A DNA stretch of 41,934 nt from a virus. Where the stretch lies: the IMG/VR virus record IMGVR_UViG_3300022841_000027, positions 1 to 41,934 of that record; one strand, 5' to 3'. The notes beneath the pieces are model-generated. The model saw only the letters and a program-made list of their open reading frames with translations. It ran no database searches and was not told where the DNA came from. How positions within the stretch are numbered: position 1 is the first letter of the stretch; every line of letters begins with the position of its first letter. The translations under genes and the position numbers were made by a program. This document shows positions 39,882-41,934 of the stretch, in pieces.

Positions 39882-40052
39882 ATGATGTACGGCAAGAAAG
39901 TAATGGTGAAGGCAGCTAAGAAACCAAACCCGTTCGGCAAGGGCGAGTCTAAAAAGATGGAAGCCGCCGAGAAGAAAATGGCGCCATCTAAAAAAGCTTA
40001 CGCCGCAATGGAGAAGCGCTTCGAAGGTAAGAAGTCTACTTCTAAGAAGTAA
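39882..40052 (+). CDS. Small Lys-rich protein, last rightward gene (56 aa)
   Basis: The 56-residue ORF starts at ATG 39882 (a second ATG at 39885) with AGGAG upstream. It contains 18 lysines (MMYGKKVMVKAAKKPNPFGK onward, ending STSKK), the most basic composition in the window. It lies just before a convergent terminator. No family recognised. It may be a nucleic-acid-binding minor virion protein. Confidence 0.72.
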   Translation: MMYGKKVMVKAAKKPNPFGKGESKKMEAAEKKMAPSKKAYAAMEKRFEGKKSTSKK

Positions 40053-40082
40053 AAAAAGCCCCCACCTTTTTAGGGGTGGGGG
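40051..40082 (-). terminator. Terminator between the convergent late and leftward genes
   Basis: CCCCCACC (40059-40066) pairs with GGTGGGGG (40075-40082) around an 8-nt loop. On the minus strand the hairpin is followed by C and a run of seven T (plus-strand A40051-A40057), a textbook intrinsic terminator for the leftward transcript ending at 40135. On the plus strand it is followed only by TTAAGGTTTTC, a weaker stop. Confidence 0.85.
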
Positions 40083-40134
40083 TTAAGGTTTTCTCAACCA
40101 AGGGAGAACCCGTCCATGACAACGAGTAAGCTAA

Positions 40135-41934
40135 TCATACTGCAATCTTTGCGTCGTGCGCAAGCCCGTTGGTAGGGGGCACTAGGCTAATAGCCTCACG
40201 GTCAATTTTATTGGCGTCTACCACAATACACCTAGCCTGAACTACCGGTATATCCGTGCCGCGAGTGATAGTTATGCGGTCTGACTTCTTAATCAACGCG
40301 CCGTCACTCTCCAACTGACCGATCATGGCGTTGTAATCTACCCGGTTCTTCATGCACCAGTCTTTGACTTCCTTCTGGTTCAGGATGATGTGCCCGGCAA
40401 ACTCCTTGCTGGAGGGTGTACCTAGTACGTACCGACCAACAATATCGCCAAATACGCGATTACGCGGCGTCTCGGGGCCGTTCTTATGGCGCTTGTCACG
40501 GAACTCTGACGTTACCAGTATGCGGCTAGACAGCGTTGCCATCATCTGGCTGAATGCGTCGGCGCTAGACACGCTGTTGGTAGTCGTAACGGTCTGGGCT
40601 AGCTCAGTTAGTAAGGTGACTGTGTACTCTCGCAGAGCAACTAAATCGAAGTCGCATATGCCTAAGTCCTTGGCTATCTTCGCAATAACGTTTGTGCAAG
40701 CCCCATGGCTTCGGTAGAAGCGGTACTTGGTGCCCGGCAGGGAAGCCGCTAGCTCACTGGCCGTCTTGCGTACAAGGTCAGCCACTTCAGCTTGGTGTGT
40801 CACTACGTACTTAATCATCGCCTCGCCAGCGCTTCCGTTGTTAGCTTTTAGCGCGTCCGCAGCTTCCTGAACCAAAAGGGCTTCCTTTTGTGGGTTTGGG
40901 TGCAGTGGAATTACTGGGTAGCTGTCGATGTTAATTTGTATTAGGCGCACGGCTTCAGCTTGTGAGTTAGCCTGAGACGTAGCTAGCAGGCCGTGAAAGT
41001 CGCGGTTGCCGGTTAAAAACGGGGAAAGTCTCCACTCGGCGCTGTCCGCAAACATCACGGTGCCACCTTTGGAAGTCAGCCGAACCTTCTCTTCACCACG
41101 GGATACGCCGTACGCCACGTTACTAAACTCGCTGGCGTCCATGTTAGTGAACTCGTCTAGTAGCACTGGTACGTTTTTGTAGACGCCTAGGAAGGCCCAC
41201 AGCGCATTACTGGTAGAACCGTCCTTAGACTTAAGGGTCATCTTCTCAGCGTCGCCAAAGGCGTACAGAGACGCGTAGCAAGCAGTAGTTTTGCCCTTAC
41301 CGGTGTCTCCGCCAGACAGCGCCAGCAGCAAGCCCTTAAACAACTCTTCGCAGAACGGCGTAAGGACTGAGCCCCACCCAGAACATACAGCGTACTGCCA
41401 GTGCTCGCGGTGCGGGCGGTTGTACATAAAGTTGAGGGCGTCCGCGTATCCTTGGATTGTTCCACGGGGGGGAGACATCGCCGTTGAGTACTTGGCTGCG
41501 CCGTTACTCACCAATACATTCTTGACCGCGCCGTCCTTGCAGTACAGACGGTCTCCTAGTAAGAACGAGCCGTCGTCTTTCCAACCAAAGTTGGTCATGG
41601 TGCTCACTTCCTCTACCTTGCGCTTGAGGTCTTCTAACTGGTCTCTTAGGTACGCTGACATGTGGACTCCTGCGTCTTTGTTGTTGCTCTGCATCAGCTC
41701 ATACTTGGCCATGCCACGGAGCATGTCGGTCTGCGATGCCATAGACTCGGCGGGGATTTCAAAATCTCTCACCTTCTTGTTGGGTAAGTGCATGCGCATG
41801 CCGATGCGGTACGTTCCGTCTTCGGTGCGAATACGGCTAGTTGGGTAGAACAGGATGTTGCAAAAAGGCAGCACCTGAAGTACACCTTCGCGGTCGGGCA
41901 GCAAGCGGGACAGTAGGTTGTTATCCCACTGGTA
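40135..41934 (-). CDS. DUF927-type P-loop ATPase (probable helicase), C-terminal part
   Basis: The frame is open to the right edge, so the N-terminus is missing; 599 residues are visible. It has a Walker A motif GDTGKGKT at visible residues about 209-216, a Walker B DE (VLLDEF, about 260-261) and an LTGNRD sensor-like motif near 310. This is the DUF927-family ATPase pattern seen in phage and plasmid primase-helicase proteins. It probably unwinds DNA in phage replication, either alone or with a primase encoded beyond the window. It is leftward, opposite to the late operon. Confidence 0.88.
   Translation of the reverse strand, partial: YQWDNNLLSRLLPDREGVLQVLPFCNILFYPTSRIRTEDGTYRIGMRMHLPNKKVRDFEIPAESMASQTDMLRGMAKYELMQSNNKDAGVHMSAYLRDQLEDLKRKVEEVSTMTNFGWKDDGSFLLGDRLYCKDGAVKNVLVSNGAAKYSTAMSPPRGTIQGYADALNFMYNRPHREHWQYAVCSGWGSVLTPFCEELFKGLLLALSGGDTGKGKTTACYASLYAFGDAEKMTLKSKDGSTSNALWAFLGVYKNVPVLLDEFTNMDASEFSNVAYGVSRGEEKVRLTSKGGTVMFADSAEWRLSPFLTGNRDFHGLLATSQANSQAEAVRLIQINIDSYPVIPLHPNPQKEALLVQEAADALKANNGSAGEAMIKYVVTHQAEVADLVRKTASELAASLPGTKYRFYRSHGACTNVIAKIAKDLGICDFDLVALREYTVTLLTELAQTVTTTNSVSSADAFSQMMATLSSRILVTSEFRDKRHKNGPETPRNRVFGDIVGRYVLGTPSSKEFAGHIILNQKEVKDWCMKNRVDYNAMIGQLESDGALIKKSDRITITRGTDIPVVQARCIVVDANKIDREAISLVPPTNGLAHDAKIAV

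Noticed and set aside
40116-40175. 19-residue plus-strand ORF with GGGAG just after the terminator
   Set aside because: It is short, overlaps the end of the leftward DUF927 gene and follows a hairpin. The evidence is insufficient.
1-41934. Lysogeny module (integrase, excisionase, CI-like repressor)
   Set aside because: No integrase-type or repressor-type protein was recognised. The ribbon-helix-helix protein is not evidence of lysogeny by itself, and part of the genome may lie outside the window.

Overview
The window is most of the genome of a tailed, podovirus-type double-stranded DNA bacteriophage. The evidence is a complete set of packaging genes (terminase small and large subunits, portal, scaffold, HK97-fold coat), short-tail adaptor proteins without a tape-measure/sheath module, three tail-fibre or tip proteins, a lysis cassette, and a block of internal (ejection) virion proteins ending in a 2,363-residue protein. 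No integrase, tRNA, CRISPR array or insertion sequence was seen. The two best promoters look like host sigma70 promoters, so at least capsid transcription probably uses host RNA polymerase. Some early proteins (266-751, 744-929) resemble, from memory, proteins of phages and prophages of Betaproteobacteria. Several late proteins (20902-21482, 38776-39863) resemble proteins of aquatic podoviruses. A phage of a freshwater proteobacterium is therefore my best guess, but the sequence does not prove a host.

Layout. (1) 1-7153: a tightly packed leftward operon of about 19 mostly tiny genes. Within it sit a MoxR-type AAA+ ATPase (4341-5345) and a VWA/HEXXH protein (2309-3418), a pairing typical of remodelling machines. 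The operon runs off the left edge. (2) 7154-7706: a non-coding region with spaced 13-bp repeats and a cluster of AGTACT sites, followed by an isolated leftward gene (7707-8198). (3) 8199-9026: a second non-coding region with a 26-bp direct repeat, two C-rich (G-quadruplex-type) tracts and a 14-bp repeat in front of the late operon. (4) 9027-40052: one long rightward late operon: ribbon-helix-helix regulator, terminase, portal, scaffold, coat, terminator, adaptors, fibre, lysis, tail tip, internal virion proteins, then a string of small lysine-rich proteins. (5) 40059-40082: a terminator, and 40135 to the right edge, the C-terminal part of a leftward DUF927-type ATPase.

How it works together. 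The leftward arms at both edges have the same polarity. In a circular or circularly permuted genome they would form one early/replication transcription unit that starts in the 7154-7706 region, crosses sequence missing from the window, and ends at the 40059-40082 terminator. The late operon carries internal sigma70-like promoters whose -35 boxes contain the preceding stop codon (before the portal and before the 80-residue gene ahead of the scaffold). It also has a strong UUCG-loop terminator directly after the coat gene. This gives capsid and scaffold their own highly expressed unit.

Standout features are the AAA+/VWA pair, the giant metallopeptidase-containing virion protein, two separate S74 self-cleaving chaperone domains, a phage protein with a mirror-symmetric eight-cysteine array, and the repeat-rich intergenic control regions.
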